NCBI GenBank assembly: GCA_039594205.1 | Contig: JBCNNW010000004.1 | Coordinates: forward strand, 57,338 to 121,337 | Length of the DNA stretch: 64,000 nucleotides | Source: Pseudescherichia sp039594205 | GTDB taxonomy: Bacteria > Pseudomonadota > Gammaproteobacteria > Enterobacterales > Enterobacteriaceae | Reading direction: 5' to 3' | Part shown: in pieces, positions 25,545 through 33,847 of the stretch | Position numbering within the stretch: position 1 is the stretch's first letter | Layout of the letters: every line of letters starts with the position of its first letter | The notes under the pieces: model-generated | What the model saw: the letters and a program-made list of their open reading frames with translations, nothing else | Told to the model about the DNA's origin: nothing | Database searches by the model: none | Made by a program: the position numbers and the translations under genes

Positions 25545-25599
25545 TGATCGTCTACTATTCCAACACCGTCGTGGATAACCTGTTAACTATGGAGAGAAC

Positions 25600-27738
25600 A
25601 TGACCCCGCATGTGATGAAGCGAGATGGCTGTAAGGTACAGTTCAAATCAGAGCGTATTCAGGAAGCGATTCTGCGTGCCGCCGCTGCGGCGGGCGTTGA
25701 TGATGCGGACTATTGCGCTACCGTCGCAGAGGTGGTCAGACAGCAGATGCAGGCGCGATCGCAGGTAGATATCAGCGAGATCCAGACCGCCGTGGAAAAC
25801 CAGCTGATGGCCGGTCCCTACAAGCAGCTGGCTCGGGCCTATATTGAGTATCGCCACGACCGCGATATCGCCCGCGAAAAGCGCGGCCGCCTGAATCAGG
25901 AGATCCGTGGCCTGGTAGAGCAGACCAACTCCGCCCTGCTCAATGAGAACGCCAACAAAGACAGCAAGGTGATCCCGACCCAGCGCGACCTGCTGGCGGG
26001 TATTGTCGCCAAACACTACGCCCGTCAGCATCTGCTGCCGCGTGACGTAGTGCTGGCCCACGAGCGCGGGGATATCCACTACCACGATCTCGACTACTCC
26101 CCCTTCTTCCCGATGTTCAACTGCATGCTTATCGACCTGAAGGGGATGCTGACCCAGGGCTTCAAGATGGGCAACGCCGAGATCGAGCCGCCGAAGTCTA
26201 TCTCTACCGCCACGGCAGTCACCGCGCAGATCATCGCTCAGGTGGCGAGCCACATCTACGGCGGCACCACCATCAACCGTATCGATGAGGTACTGGCTCC
26301 GTTCGTGACTGCCAGCTTCGACAAGCACCGCAAAACGGCGGCGGAGTGGCAGATCCCGGACGCCGACGGCTACGCCCGCTCGCGCACCGAGAAAGAGTGC
26401 TACGACGCCTTCCAGTCGCTGGAGTATGAGGTTAATACCCTGCACACCGCCAACGGCCAGACGCCGTTCGTCACCTTTGGCTTCGGACTGGGTACAAGCT
26501 GGGAGTCACGTCTGATCCAGCAGTCGATTCTGCGCAACCGCATTGCCGGCCTCGGTAAAAACCGCAAAACGGCGGTGTTCCCTAAGCTGGTGTTCGCCAT
26601 CCGCGACGGGCTGAACCACAAGCCTGGCGATGCCAACTACGATATCAAGCAGCTGGCGCTGGAGTGTGCGAGCAAGCGCATGTATCCGGATATCCTCAAC
26701 TACGATCAGGTGGTGAAGGTCACCGGCTCCTTTAAAACCCCGATGGGCTGCCGCAGCTTCCTCGGCGTGTATGAAGATGAGAGCGGGGAACAGATCCACG
26801 ACGGACGTAATAACCTCGGCGTCATCAGCCTGAACCTGCCGCGCATCGCGCTGGAGGCGAAAGGCAACGAGGCGGCGTTCTGGACGCTGCTCGACGAGCG
26901 CCTGACCCTGGCCCGCAAGGCGCTGATGACCCGTATCGCCCGCCTCGAAGGGGTAAAAGCCCGCGTGGCCCCTATTCTCTACATGGAGGGGGCCTGCGGC
27001 GTGCGGCTGAAGGCCGACGATGAGATCGCCTCCATCTTTAAAAACGGCCGCGCGTCGATTTCATTGGGTTATATCGGCATTCACGAAACCATTAACGCCC
27101 TGTTTGGCGAGACGCACATGTACGACAGCGAGGCCCTGCGTGCCAAAGGCATCGCCATCGTCGAGCGGATGCGCCAGGCGGTAGACCAGTGGAAAGAGGA
27201 GACCGGGTACGGCTTCAGCCTCTACAGCACGCCGAGTGAAAACCTCTGCGACCGCTTCTGCCGTCTCGATACCGCCGAGTTCGGCGTGGTGCCGGGCGTT
27301 ACCGACAAAGGCTACTACACCAACAGCTTCCACCTCGACGTTGAGAAGAAGGTCAATCCTTACGACAAGATTGATTTCGAAGCGCCCTACCCACCGTTAG
27401 CCAACGGCGGCTTCATCTGTTACGGCGAGTACCCCAACATCCAGCACAACCTGAAGGCGCTGGAGGATGTCTGGGACTACAGCTATCAGCACGTGCCCTA
27501 CTACGGCACCAATACGCCGATCGATGAGTGCTACGAGTGCGGCTTTACCGGCGAGTTCGAGTGCACCAGCAAAGGTTTTACCTGCCCGAAATGCGGCAAT
27601 CACGACGCCGCCCGCGTCTCGGTAACCCGCCGGGTATGCGGCTATTTAGGCAGCCCGGACGCAAGGCCGTTTAACGCCGGTAAACAGGAAGAGGTAAAGC
27701 GCCGCGTCAAGCATTTGGGTAACGGGCAGATTGGATAA
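25600..27738 (+). CDS. nrdD: Anaerobic ribonucleoside-triphosphate reductase
   Basis: A 712-residue class III reductase that makes dNTPs without oxygen, using formate as reductant. It has an N-terminal ATP cone (about 3-90), four zinc cysteines in CYECG and CPKCG, and the glycyl-radical site RVCGYLG with Gly681, the E. coli number. It overlaps nrdG by one base. Confidence 0.98.
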   Translation: MTPHVMKRDGCKVQFKSERIQEAILRAAAAAGVDDADYCATVAEVVRQQMQARSQVDISEIQTAVENQLMAGPYKQLARAYIEYRHDRDIAREKRGRLNQEIRGLVEQTNSALLNENANKDSKVIPTQRDLLAGIVAKHYARQHLLPRDVVLAHERGDIHYHDLDYSPFFPMFNCMLIDLKGMLTQGFKMGNAEIEPPKSISTATAVTAQIIAQVASHIYGGTTINRIDEVLAPFVTASFDKHRKTAAEWQIPDADGYARSRTEKECYDAFQSLEYEVNTLHTANGQTPFVTFGFGLGTSWESRLIQQSILRNRIAGLGKNRKTAVFPKLVFAIRDGLNHKPGDANYDIKQLALECASKRMYPDILNYDQVVKVTGSFKTPMGCRSFLGVYEDESGEQIHDGRNNLGVISLNLPRIALEAKGNEAAFWTLLDERLTLARKALMTRIARLEGVKARVAPILYMEGACGVRLKADDEIASIFKNGRASISLGYIGIHETINALFGETHMYDSEALRAKGIAIVERMRQAVDQWKEETGYGFSLYSTPSENLCDRFCRLDTAEFGVVPGVTDKGYYTNSFHLDVEKKVNPYDKIDFEAPYPPLANGGFICYGEYPNIQHNLKALEDVWDYSYQHVPYYGTNTPIDECYECGFTGEFECTSKGFTCPKCGNHDAARVSVTRRVCGYLGSPDARPFNAGKQEEVKRRVKHLGNGQIG

Positions 27739-28202
27739 TGCGGTATCACCAATATTACCCGGTCGACATCGTCAACGGCCCCGGTACGCGCTGCACGCTA
27801 TTCGTTTCGGGGTGCGTACACCAATGTCCCGGCTGCTATAACAAAAGCACCTGGCGACTCAATTCGGGCAAGCCCTTTACCGCCGAGATGGCAGATCGCA
27901 TCGTTAACGATCTCAACGATACGCGGATCAAACGCCAGGGCATTTCGCTCTCCGGCGGCGATCCGCTCCATCCGCAAAACGTGCCGGATATTCTGCGGCT
28001 GGTGCAGCGCATCCGTGCCGAATGCCCCGGCAAGGATATCTGGGTCTGGACCGGCTATAAGCTGGATGAGCTAAGCCGCGACCAGCTGGCCGTTGTCGAT
28101 CTCATTAACGTGCTTATCGACGGTAAGTTCATCCGGGATCTAAAAGATCCAATGCTGATCTGGCGCGGCAGCAGCAATCAGGTTGTTCACCACCTGCGCT
28201 AA
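27738..28202 (+). CDS. nrdG: Anaerobic ribonucleotide reductase activating protein
   Basis: A 154-residue radical-SAM enzyme that generates the glycyl radical on NrdD. The CxxxCxxC cluster motif is C26, C30, C33 in SGCVHQCPGCYN, followed by the SAM-binding GGDPL. Stop of nrdD and start of nrdG share a base. Confidence 0.98.
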   Translation: MRYHQYYPVDIVNGPGTRCTLFVSGCVHQCPGCYNKSTWRLNSGKPFTAEMADRIVNDLNDTRIKRQGISLSGGDPLHPQNVPDILRLVQRIRAECPGKDIWVWTGYKLDELSRDQLAVVDLINVLIDGKFIRDLKDPMLIWRGSSNQVVHHLR

Positions 28203-28220
28203 ACTGGCGCAGGCTTTTAT
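28193..28220 (+). terminator. nrdDG terminator
   Basis: CCTGCGC (28193-28199) pairs with GCGCAGG (28207-28213), followed by CTTTTATT. The stem begins inside the last nrdG codons. Confidence 0.7.
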
Positions 28221-28344
28221 TAAATCATTTTCCTCTATTGCCGATAACTTTTCTGTCTCGTTTACCCAACGCAGATGTAGTCACCTCCCCTGGGGGCAGT
28301 TTCCCCCTGTCTTCTGCACAGCATATTTTTGTTCGGAGATGATG

Positions 28345-28773
28345 ATGAATAGCATAGAAAAAATAAGCGCCGTCAGTGCGCAGGGTGATTCGCATTTATC
28401 TAACGGCGATAACCCATCCACTCTGCTAAATAACAGCAAATTAGCAGAGATTAATAGTGATAATAATATGAATCCTTCCGAGGACAGCAGCACGAAGATT
28501 ACGCTCACGTCTAAAACGCAGGATGAGATCGATAAACAGCAGCAGATAAAAAAAGAGGAGATAAAGAAGACCGACTATACGATGGAATTAACCGGTATTC
28601 CGCTGTATGGCGGGCGTCTTGTTTCAATTACTAAATACCCAAACGGCAGCGAAGAGATTATTGATACCCTCTCCGGGCGGCGAATAACGCGGCAGGATCT
28701 GCAGCAGAGTGTTTCCCCGGCGGAGGTAAAGGTCGCCGAGGCTAAACATAACCCTGATAGCGGGATGGAATAA
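28345..28773 (+). CDS. Unknown protein, AT-rich gene
   Basis: A 142-residue product I do not recognise. Residues 1-75 are rich in Ser, Asn, Asp and Lys and look disordered, with a charged stretch DEIDKQQQIKKEEIKK. Residues 78-125 look folded and read like a repeat-type strand unit: MELTGIPLYGGRLVSITKYP and then EEIIDTLSGRRITRQDLQQ. No signal peptide or membrane span. Three ATGs in a row (28339, 28342, 28345) follow TTCGGAG; 28345 has the best distance. The gene is clearly lower in GC than its neighbours, which suggests transfer. It may be a secreted or effector-like protein, but that is speculation. Confidence 0.65.
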   Translation: MNSIEKISAVSAQGDSHLSNGDNPSTLLNNSKLAEINSDNNMNPSEDSSTKITLTSKTQDEIDKQQQIKKEEIKKTDYTMELTGIPLYGGRLVSITKYPNGSEEIIDTLSGRRITRQDLQQSVSPAEVKVAEAKHNPDSGME

Positions 28774-28780
28774 ACAGATC

Positions 28781-28802
28781 CGGCGGGAGGAGACTCCCGC
28801 CG
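28781..28802. terminator. Bidirectional hairpin between convergent genes
   Basis: CGGCGGGAG (28781-28789), loop GAGA, CTCCCGCCG (28794-28802), between the unknown gene and cybC. Confidence 0.65.
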
Positions 28803-28807
28803 TTATA

Positions 28808-29197
28808 TTAGCGGAACTTCTGGTGGTAAGTATTGCGGGTGGTTTTAAACTCTTCCGCCGCCGCCTGCGCCTCTTTCACCTTACCGGCATTGGCGAGCTG
28901 CAGCGCACCGTCAATCTGGCCGACCAGAATATCAAACCCGTGACGGTAGTCTTTCATCTCTGGGCTGTCTGGCGCTTTGCCTTCCATCTTCGGCGGGGTC
29001 GCTTTCTGGGCATCCAGCGCGGCGGCGCGCATATTAGTTAATGCATCCTTCATCTCCGCCGCGTCACTGGTTTTCTGCACTACTTTCAGATTATCGTTGA
29101 GGGTCTCCATATCCTCTTCCAGATCTGCCGCAAACGCGGCAGAAGAGGCCAGAACTAAAGAGGAGACTGCTAACATCGCTAACAACTTTTTCCGCAT
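28808..29197 (-). CDS. cybC: Soluble cytochrome b562
   Basis: A 129-residue periplasmic four-helix haem protein. A signal peptide of 23 residues ends SSAAFA before ADLEEDM. Mature Met7 and the C-terminal His in NTYHQKFR are the haem ligands. Intact, unlike the disrupted copy in some E. coli K-12 annotations. Its role in electron transfer is not well defined. Confidence 0.96.
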   Translation of the reverse strand: MRKKLLAMLAVSSLVLASSAAFAADLEEDMETLNDNLKVVQKTSDAAEMKDALTNMRAAALDAQKATPPKMEGKAPDSPEMKDYRHGFDILVGQIDGALQLANAGKVKEAQAAAEEFKTTRNTYHQKFR

Positions 29198-29230
29198 TGC
29201 TCATGTCCTTTTATTATTGTTGAAAACGGC

Positions 29231-30583
29231 TTACTGCCCGGCGATCTTCATCTCCGGCAGCAGCACTGAACCACACTGTATATTACTGCGTGTTTCAATA
29301 TCGTTACCGATGGTCACCATATTACGCCACATCTCTTTCAGGTTGCCAGCGATAGTAATTTCGCTCACCGGATACTGAATTTCACCGTTCTCTACCCAGA
29401 AACCTGCCGCGCCGCGGGAGTAGTCGCCGGTAATACCGCTCACGCCCTGGCCCATCAGCTCGGTTACCACCAGCCCGGTGCCCATCTCTTTCAGCATCTG
29501 CTCAAAACTAAGGCCCTGCCCGTTAATACGCCAGTTATGGATGCCACCCGCATGACCGGTGCTTTTCAGCCCCAGCTTGCGTGCAGAGTAGCTGGTCAGC
29601 AGCCACTGGGTCAGGATGCCATCCTTGATGATGTCCCGGCGTTCGGTACGAACCCCTTCGCTGTCGAACGGCGTCGAGGCCAGCCCTTTCAGCAGGTGCG
29701 GATGCTCCTCAATGGTCAGCCACTCCGGCAGGATCTGCTTGCCGAGAGAGTCCAGCAGGAAGGTGGATTTACGGTAAACCGCGCCGCCAGCAATCGCCCC
29801 GACGAGATGGCCAAACAGCCCGGTAGCCACTTCGTTAGCGAAGATCACCGGGGCTTTCATGGTAGAGAGCTTGCGTGGCGCGAGACGTGCCAGGGTGCGT
29901 CTCGCGCACTCGTCCCCCACCCACTCCGGCGACTTGAGATCGCCCAGCGCCCGGCCCATGGTGTAGGCGTAGTCGCGCTCCATGTCGCCGTTCTCTTCGG
30001 CAATCACGCAGCTGGAGAGCGAGTGACGGCTGGAGCAGTAGCTTTGCAGCATGCCGTGGCTGTTGCCGAAGACTTTAATCCCGTAGTGGCTGTTGAAGCT
30101 GCCGCCTTCGGTGTTGGTGATGCGCTTGTCCGCCTTCAGCGACGCCTGCTCGGCGCGGGCGGCCAGCTCAATGGCCTGATCCGGTGTAACCTCTGCCGGG
30201 TGGAAGAGATCCAGATCCGGGGCCTCAAACGCCAGCAGGTCGCGGTCCGCAACGCCGGCAAAAGGATCCGGTGAGGTGTAGCGGGCAATATCCAGCGCCG
30301 CCTGCACGGTGCGGGCGATAGCGTCCGGACTGAGGTCGGTAGACGACGCGCTGCCCTTGCGGTTTTGGTGATAAACGGTGATGCCCAGTGCGCCATCGCT
30401 ATTGAATTCAACGTTCTCCACCTCACCGTAGCGGGTGCTGACGCTAATACCGGTGGTCTTCGATACCGCGACTTCCGCACCGTCTGATTTACCTGCGGCT
30501 AAGCCCAGGGCGGTGGAGACGGCCTCTTCCAGTGCTTTGCGTTGCTCTGCAACTTGTGTGATTACTTTCATCGCCAATGCCAT
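29231..30583 (-). CDS. pmbA: TldE/PmbA metalloprotease subunit
   Basis: A 450-residue partner of TldD in a cytoplasmic heterodimeric protease that matures microcin B17 and degrades the CcdA antitoxin in E. coli. The sequence follows E. coli PmbA almost throughout (SKTTGISVSTRYGEVENVEF near the start; GIHNWRI and TELMGQGVSG late). PmbA itself lacks the HExxxH zinc motif, which belongs to TldD. Divergent from darP. Confidence 0.97.
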   Translation of the reverse strand: MALAMKVITQVAEQRKALEEAVSTALGLAAGKSDGAEVAVSKTTGISVSTRYGEVENVEFNSDGALGITVYHQNRKGSASSTDLSPDAIARTVQAALDIARYTSPDPFAGVADRDLLAFEAPDLDLFHPAEVTPDQAIELAARAEQASLKADKRITNTEGGSFNSHYGIKVFGNSHGMLQSYCSSRHSLSSCVIAEENGDMERDYAYTMGRALGDLKSPEWVGDECARRTLARLAPRKLSTMKAPVIFANEVATGLFGHLVGAIAGGAVYRKSTFLLDSLGKQILPEWLTIEEHPHLLKGLASTPFDSEGVRTERRDIIKDGILTQWLLTSYSARKLGLKSTGHAGGIHNWRINGQGLSFEQMLKEMGTGLVVTELMGQGVSGITGDYSRGAAGFWVENGEIQYPVSEITIAGNLKEMWRNMVTIGNDIETRSNIQCGSVLLPEMKIAGQ

Positions 30584-30677
30584 AATGTAAGGGGAGTTTT
30601 AAAGAAGTCTAACAGAGAACCCATTCTCAGTGTGCTCCCAGGGTGTTAGTATTAGCCTCTTTTTTAAGGAGCCTGAG

Positions 30678-31229
30678 ATGACCAAGCAGCCCGATGACTG
30701 GCTCGATGACGTACCCGGTGATGATATCAACGATGAAGATGATGAGATCATCTGGGTCAGTAAAAGTGAAATTAAGCGCGATGCGGAAGAGTTAAAACGC
30801 CTCGGCGCAGAGATGGTAGACCTGGGCAAGAACGCCCTTGATAAGATCCCGCTGGATGACGATCTGCGCGCCGCGATTGAGCTGGCGCAGCGTATCAAGA
30901 AAGAGGGCCGCCGCCGCCAGATGCAGCTGATTGGCAAACTGCTGCGCCAGCGCGACGTCGATCCGATCCGCCAGGCGCTGGATAAGCTGAAGAACCGCCA
31001 TAACCAGCAGGTAGCGTTTTTCCACAAGCTGGAGCACATTCGCGATCGCCTGATCGCCGAAGGTGACGACGCGGTGCCGGAGGTGTTAAACCTGTGGCCA
31101 AACGCCGATCGTCAGCAGCTGCGTTCGCTGATCCGCAACGCGCAGAAAGAGCGCGACGGCAACAAGCCGCCGAAGTCCGCCCGCCTGATCTTCCAGTATC
31201 TGCGCGAGCTGTCGGAAGCCGAAGAGTAG
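30678..31229 (+). CDS. darP: Ribosome biogenesis factor DarP (YjgA)
   Basis: A 183-residue protein associating with late 50S precursors. MTKQPDDWLDDVPGDDINDE begins an acidic N-terminus, followed by a helical basic body. The ATG at 30678 follows AAGGAGCCTGAG and gives the E. coli length; a longer frame from 30630 lacks a ribosome site. Confidence 0.96.
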   Translation: MTKQPDDWLDDVPGDDINDEDDEIIWVSKSEIKRDAEELKRLGAEMVDLGKNALDKIPLDDDLRAAIELAQRIKKEGRRRQMQLIGKLLRQRDVDPIRQALDKLKNRHNQQVAFFHKLEHIRDRLIAEGDDAVPEVLNLWPNADRQQLRSLIRNAQKERDGNKPPKSARLIFQYLRELSEAEE

Positions 31230-31231
31230 TT

Positions 31232-31267
31232 TGTAAACGCCGGGTGGCGCTTCGCTTACCCGGCCTA
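31232..31267. repeat. REP element
   Basis: ACGCCGGGTGGCGCTTCGC joined to TTACCCGGCCTAC, a REP hairpin between convergent darP and mpl. Confidence 0.8.
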
Positions 31268-31273
31268 CAAATC

Positions 31274-32632
31274 TTATTTCTGCGCTAACCTGTCCAGCAG
31301 CTTCTGGTGGATACCCCCGAAGCCGCCGTTACTCATCACCAGAATGTGATCCCCCGGCTGGGCGGTTTTCACAATCATATCTGCCAGCGTATCGACATCG
31401 CTATGCCAGTGAGCAGGCTGCACGCAGGCCTCCGCCACTTCTGACACCTGCCAGGGAATATGCTGCGGCTGCAGCAGGAAGACCTCATCGGCCCGGCCCA
31501 GCGAGGGGGCCAGATCGTCCTTGCAGAGACCCATCTTCATGGTATTTGAGCGTGGCTCCAGCACCGCAATGATGCGTGCCGTACCGCCGACCTTGCCGCG
31601 CAGGGCGGCGAGGGTCGCCAGAATCGCGGTCGGGTGGTGGGCGAAGTCGTCGTAGACGCTGACGCCGTTAGCGGTGCCGCGCAGCTCCAGGCGACGGCGG
31701 GCGTTGACGAACGAGCCGAGGGCGTTAGCCGCATCCGCAGGCGTGACGCCGACGTGGCGGGCGGCGGCAATCGCCATCAGGCCGTTATGCATGTTGTGCT
31801 CGCCTACCAGATCCCACTTCACCTGGCCGACGGGTTCGCCGTCCAGCAGCACTTCCCACTGTGAGGCGTCGGTGTTGAGCTTTTTCGCCTGCCAGTGGCC
31901 CTGCTCGCCCACCAGCTCCTGCTCACTCCAGCAGCCCATTGCCATCACCTGCTTAAGGTTAACGTCGTTCTCCGGCAGGATGATCTTGCCCTGCCCCGGC
32001 ACGATGCGCACCAGGTGATGGAACTGCTTCTGAATCGCCTTCAGGTCGTCGAAGATGTCGGCGTGATCGAACTCAAGGTTGTTGAGGATCAGCGTGCGCG
32101 GCGCGTAGTGCACAAACTTGGAGCGCTTATCAAAGAACGCGCAGTCATACTCGTCGGCCTCAATCACAAAGAACGGGCTGTCGCCCAGGCGCGCGGAGAC
32201 GTCGAAGTTGCCCGGCACGCCGCCAATCACAAAGCCTGGCTGATAGCCGCAGGCGTCGAGGATCCAGGTCGCCATGCCTGCCGTGGTCGTTTTACCGTGG
32301 GTACCGGCCACCGCCAGCACCCAGCGATCGCGCAGCACAAAGTCGTGCAGCCACTGCGGGCCAGACATATAGGGAATGCTCTTCTCCAGCACCGCCTCGA
32401 CGCACGGATTGCCCCGCGTCATGGCGTTACCAATAATCACCAGATCCGGCGCCGGATCGAGCTGGCTGGCGTCGTAGCCCTGAATTAAAGAGATGCCCTG
32501 CTTCTCCAGCAGCGTGCTCATCGGCGGATACACATTGGCGTCCGATCCCGTTACTTCATGACCTAAAGCACGCGCCAGCAGCGCCAGCCCGCCCATGAAG
32601 GTTCCACAAATTCCTAAAATATGAATGCGCAT
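31274..32632 (-). CDS. mpl: Murein peptide ligase Mpl
   Basis: A 452-residue Mur-ligase-family enzyme that attaches the recycled tripeptide L-Ala-gamma-D-Glu-mesoDAP to UDP-MurNAc. The ATP-binding P-loop is AGTHGKTTT (109-117); the N-terminal IHILGICGTFMGGLA is the UDP-binding Rossmann start. Acts in cytoplasmic cell-wall recycling. Confidence 0.97.
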   Translation of the reverse strand: MRIHILGICGTFMGGLALLARALGHEVTGSDANVYPPMSTLLEKQGISLIQGYDASQLDPAPDLVIIGNAMTRGNPCVEAVLEKSIPYMSGPQWLHDFVLRDRWVLAVAGTHGKTTTAGMATWILDACGYQPGFVIGGVPGNFDVSARLGDSPFFVIEADEYDCAFFDKRSKFVHYAPRTLILNNLEFDHADIFDDLKAIQKQFHHLVRIVPGQGKIILPENDVNLKQVMAMGCWSEQELVGEQGHWQAKKLNTDASQWEVLLDGEPVGQVKWDLVGEHNMHNGLMAIAAARHVGVTPADAANALGSFVNARRRLELRGTANGVSVYDDFAHHPTAILATLAALRGKVGGTARIIAVLEPRSNTMKMGLCKDDLAPSLGRADEVFLLQPQHIPWQVSEVAEACVQPAHWHSDVDTLADMIVKTAQPGDHILVMSNGGFGGIHQKLLDRLAQK

Positions 32633-32804
32633 ACGTCTGTCCTTCTTTTAACTGGCGCTCATATTACCCCCATGTCCGGTCCAGAGAAATGCATTTAAGC
32701 GGAATCTCACTATTGCTGGCGCGATTCACCTGTGCGCATTAATTTAGATCTTTGTTAGTATTGCTACAGTCGCTTTACTCCACATTAATTGCAGGGAAAG
32801 TGTT

Positions 32805-33803
32805 ATGAAAACGTTAGGTGAATTTATCGTCGAGAAGCAGCATGATTTTTCTCATGCTACCGGGGAACTGACCTCGCTGCTGTCCGCGATAAAGCTGGGC
32901 GCCAAAATCATCCACCGCGATATTAATAAAGCGGGGCTGGTCGATATTCTGGGGGCCAGCGGGGCCGAAAACGTGCAGGGCGAGGTGCAGCAAAAACTTG
33001 ATCTGTTCGCGAATGAGAAACTGAAGGCGGCGCTGCGTGCACGGAATATCGTGGCGGGTATTGCCTCAGAAGAAGAAGATGAGATCGTTGTTTTTGATGG
33101 CTATGAGCATGCGAAGTACGTGGTGCTGATGGATCCGCTGGATGGCTCCTCCAACATTGACGTTAACGTCTCCGTGGGTACCATCTTCTCAATCTACCAC
33201 CGCGTCACGCCGGTAGGCACTCCGGTCACCGTGGAAGACTTCCTGCAGCCGGGTAACAAGCAGGTGGCTGCGGGCTACGTGCTCTACGGCTCCTCAACCA
33301 TCATGGTTTACACCACCGGTTGCGGCGTGCACGCCTTCACCTACGATCCCTCCCTCGGCGTCTTTGCCCTCTGCCAGGAGCGCATGCAGTTCCCTGAGCT
33401 GGGTAACACCTACTCCATTAACGAAGGCAACTACATCAAGTTCCCGCAGGGCGTGAAGAAGTACCTCAAGTTCTGTCAGGAAGAGGATAAGCTTACCCAC
33501 CGTCCCTACACCTCGCGCTATATCGGCTCGCTGGTAGCGGACTTCCACCGTAACCTGGTGAAGGGCGGGATCTACCTCTATCCAAGCACTGCAACCCACC
33601 CGGAAGGCAAGCTGCGCCTGCTGTACGAGTGCAACCCGATGGCCTTCCTGGCCGAGCAGGCGGGCGGCAAGGCGAGCGACGGTAAAGAGCGTATTCTGGA
33701 TATTATTCCGGAGTCGCTGCACCAGCGCCGTCCGTTCTTCGTGGGTACCAAAGCGATGGTCGAAGACGTAGAGCGCTTTATGCGCGAATACCCGGACGCC
33801 TGA
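32805..33803 (+). CDS. fbp: Fructose-1,6-bisphosphatase class I
   Basis: A 332-residue gluconeogenic phosphatase. Metal-binding segments EEEDE and the signature MDPLDGSSNIDVNVSVGTIF (about 109-128) are intact. AMP inhibition is known for the E. coli enzyme. Its ATG follows AGGGAAAGTGTT. Confidence 0.98.
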   Translation: MKTLGEFIVEKQHDFSHATGELTSLLSAIKLGAKIIHRDINKAGLVDILGASGAENVQGEVQQKLDLFANEKLKAALRARNIVAGIASEEEDEIVVFDGYEHAKYVVLMDPLDGSSNIDVNVSVGTIFSIYHRVTPVGTPVTVEDFLQPGNKQVAAGYVLYGSSTIMVYTTGCGVHAFTYDPSLGVFALCQERMQFPELGNTYSINEGNYIKFPQGVKKYLKFCQEEDKLTHRPYTSRYIGSLVADFHRNLVKGGIYLYPSTATHPEGKLRLLYECNPMAFLAEQAGGKASDGKERILDIIPESLHQRRPFFVGTKAMVEDVERFMREYPDA

Positions 33804-33816
33804 CGCACAGTAACGC

Positions 33817-33840
33817 TACCCTCTCCGCCAGGAGAGGGTA
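33817..33840. terminator. Hairpin between convergent fbp and the chemoreceptor gene
   Basis: TACCCTCTCC (33817-33826), loop GCCA, GGAGAGGGTA (33831-33840): a perfect 10-bp stem without a long T run. Confidence 0.6.
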
Positions 33841-33847
33841 AATTGCC

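Noticed and set aside
28183..28344. N-terminal extension of the unknown gene at 28345
   Set aside because: The frame extends back into nrdG and its terminator, and the ribosome site lies just before the ATG triplet at 28339-28347.
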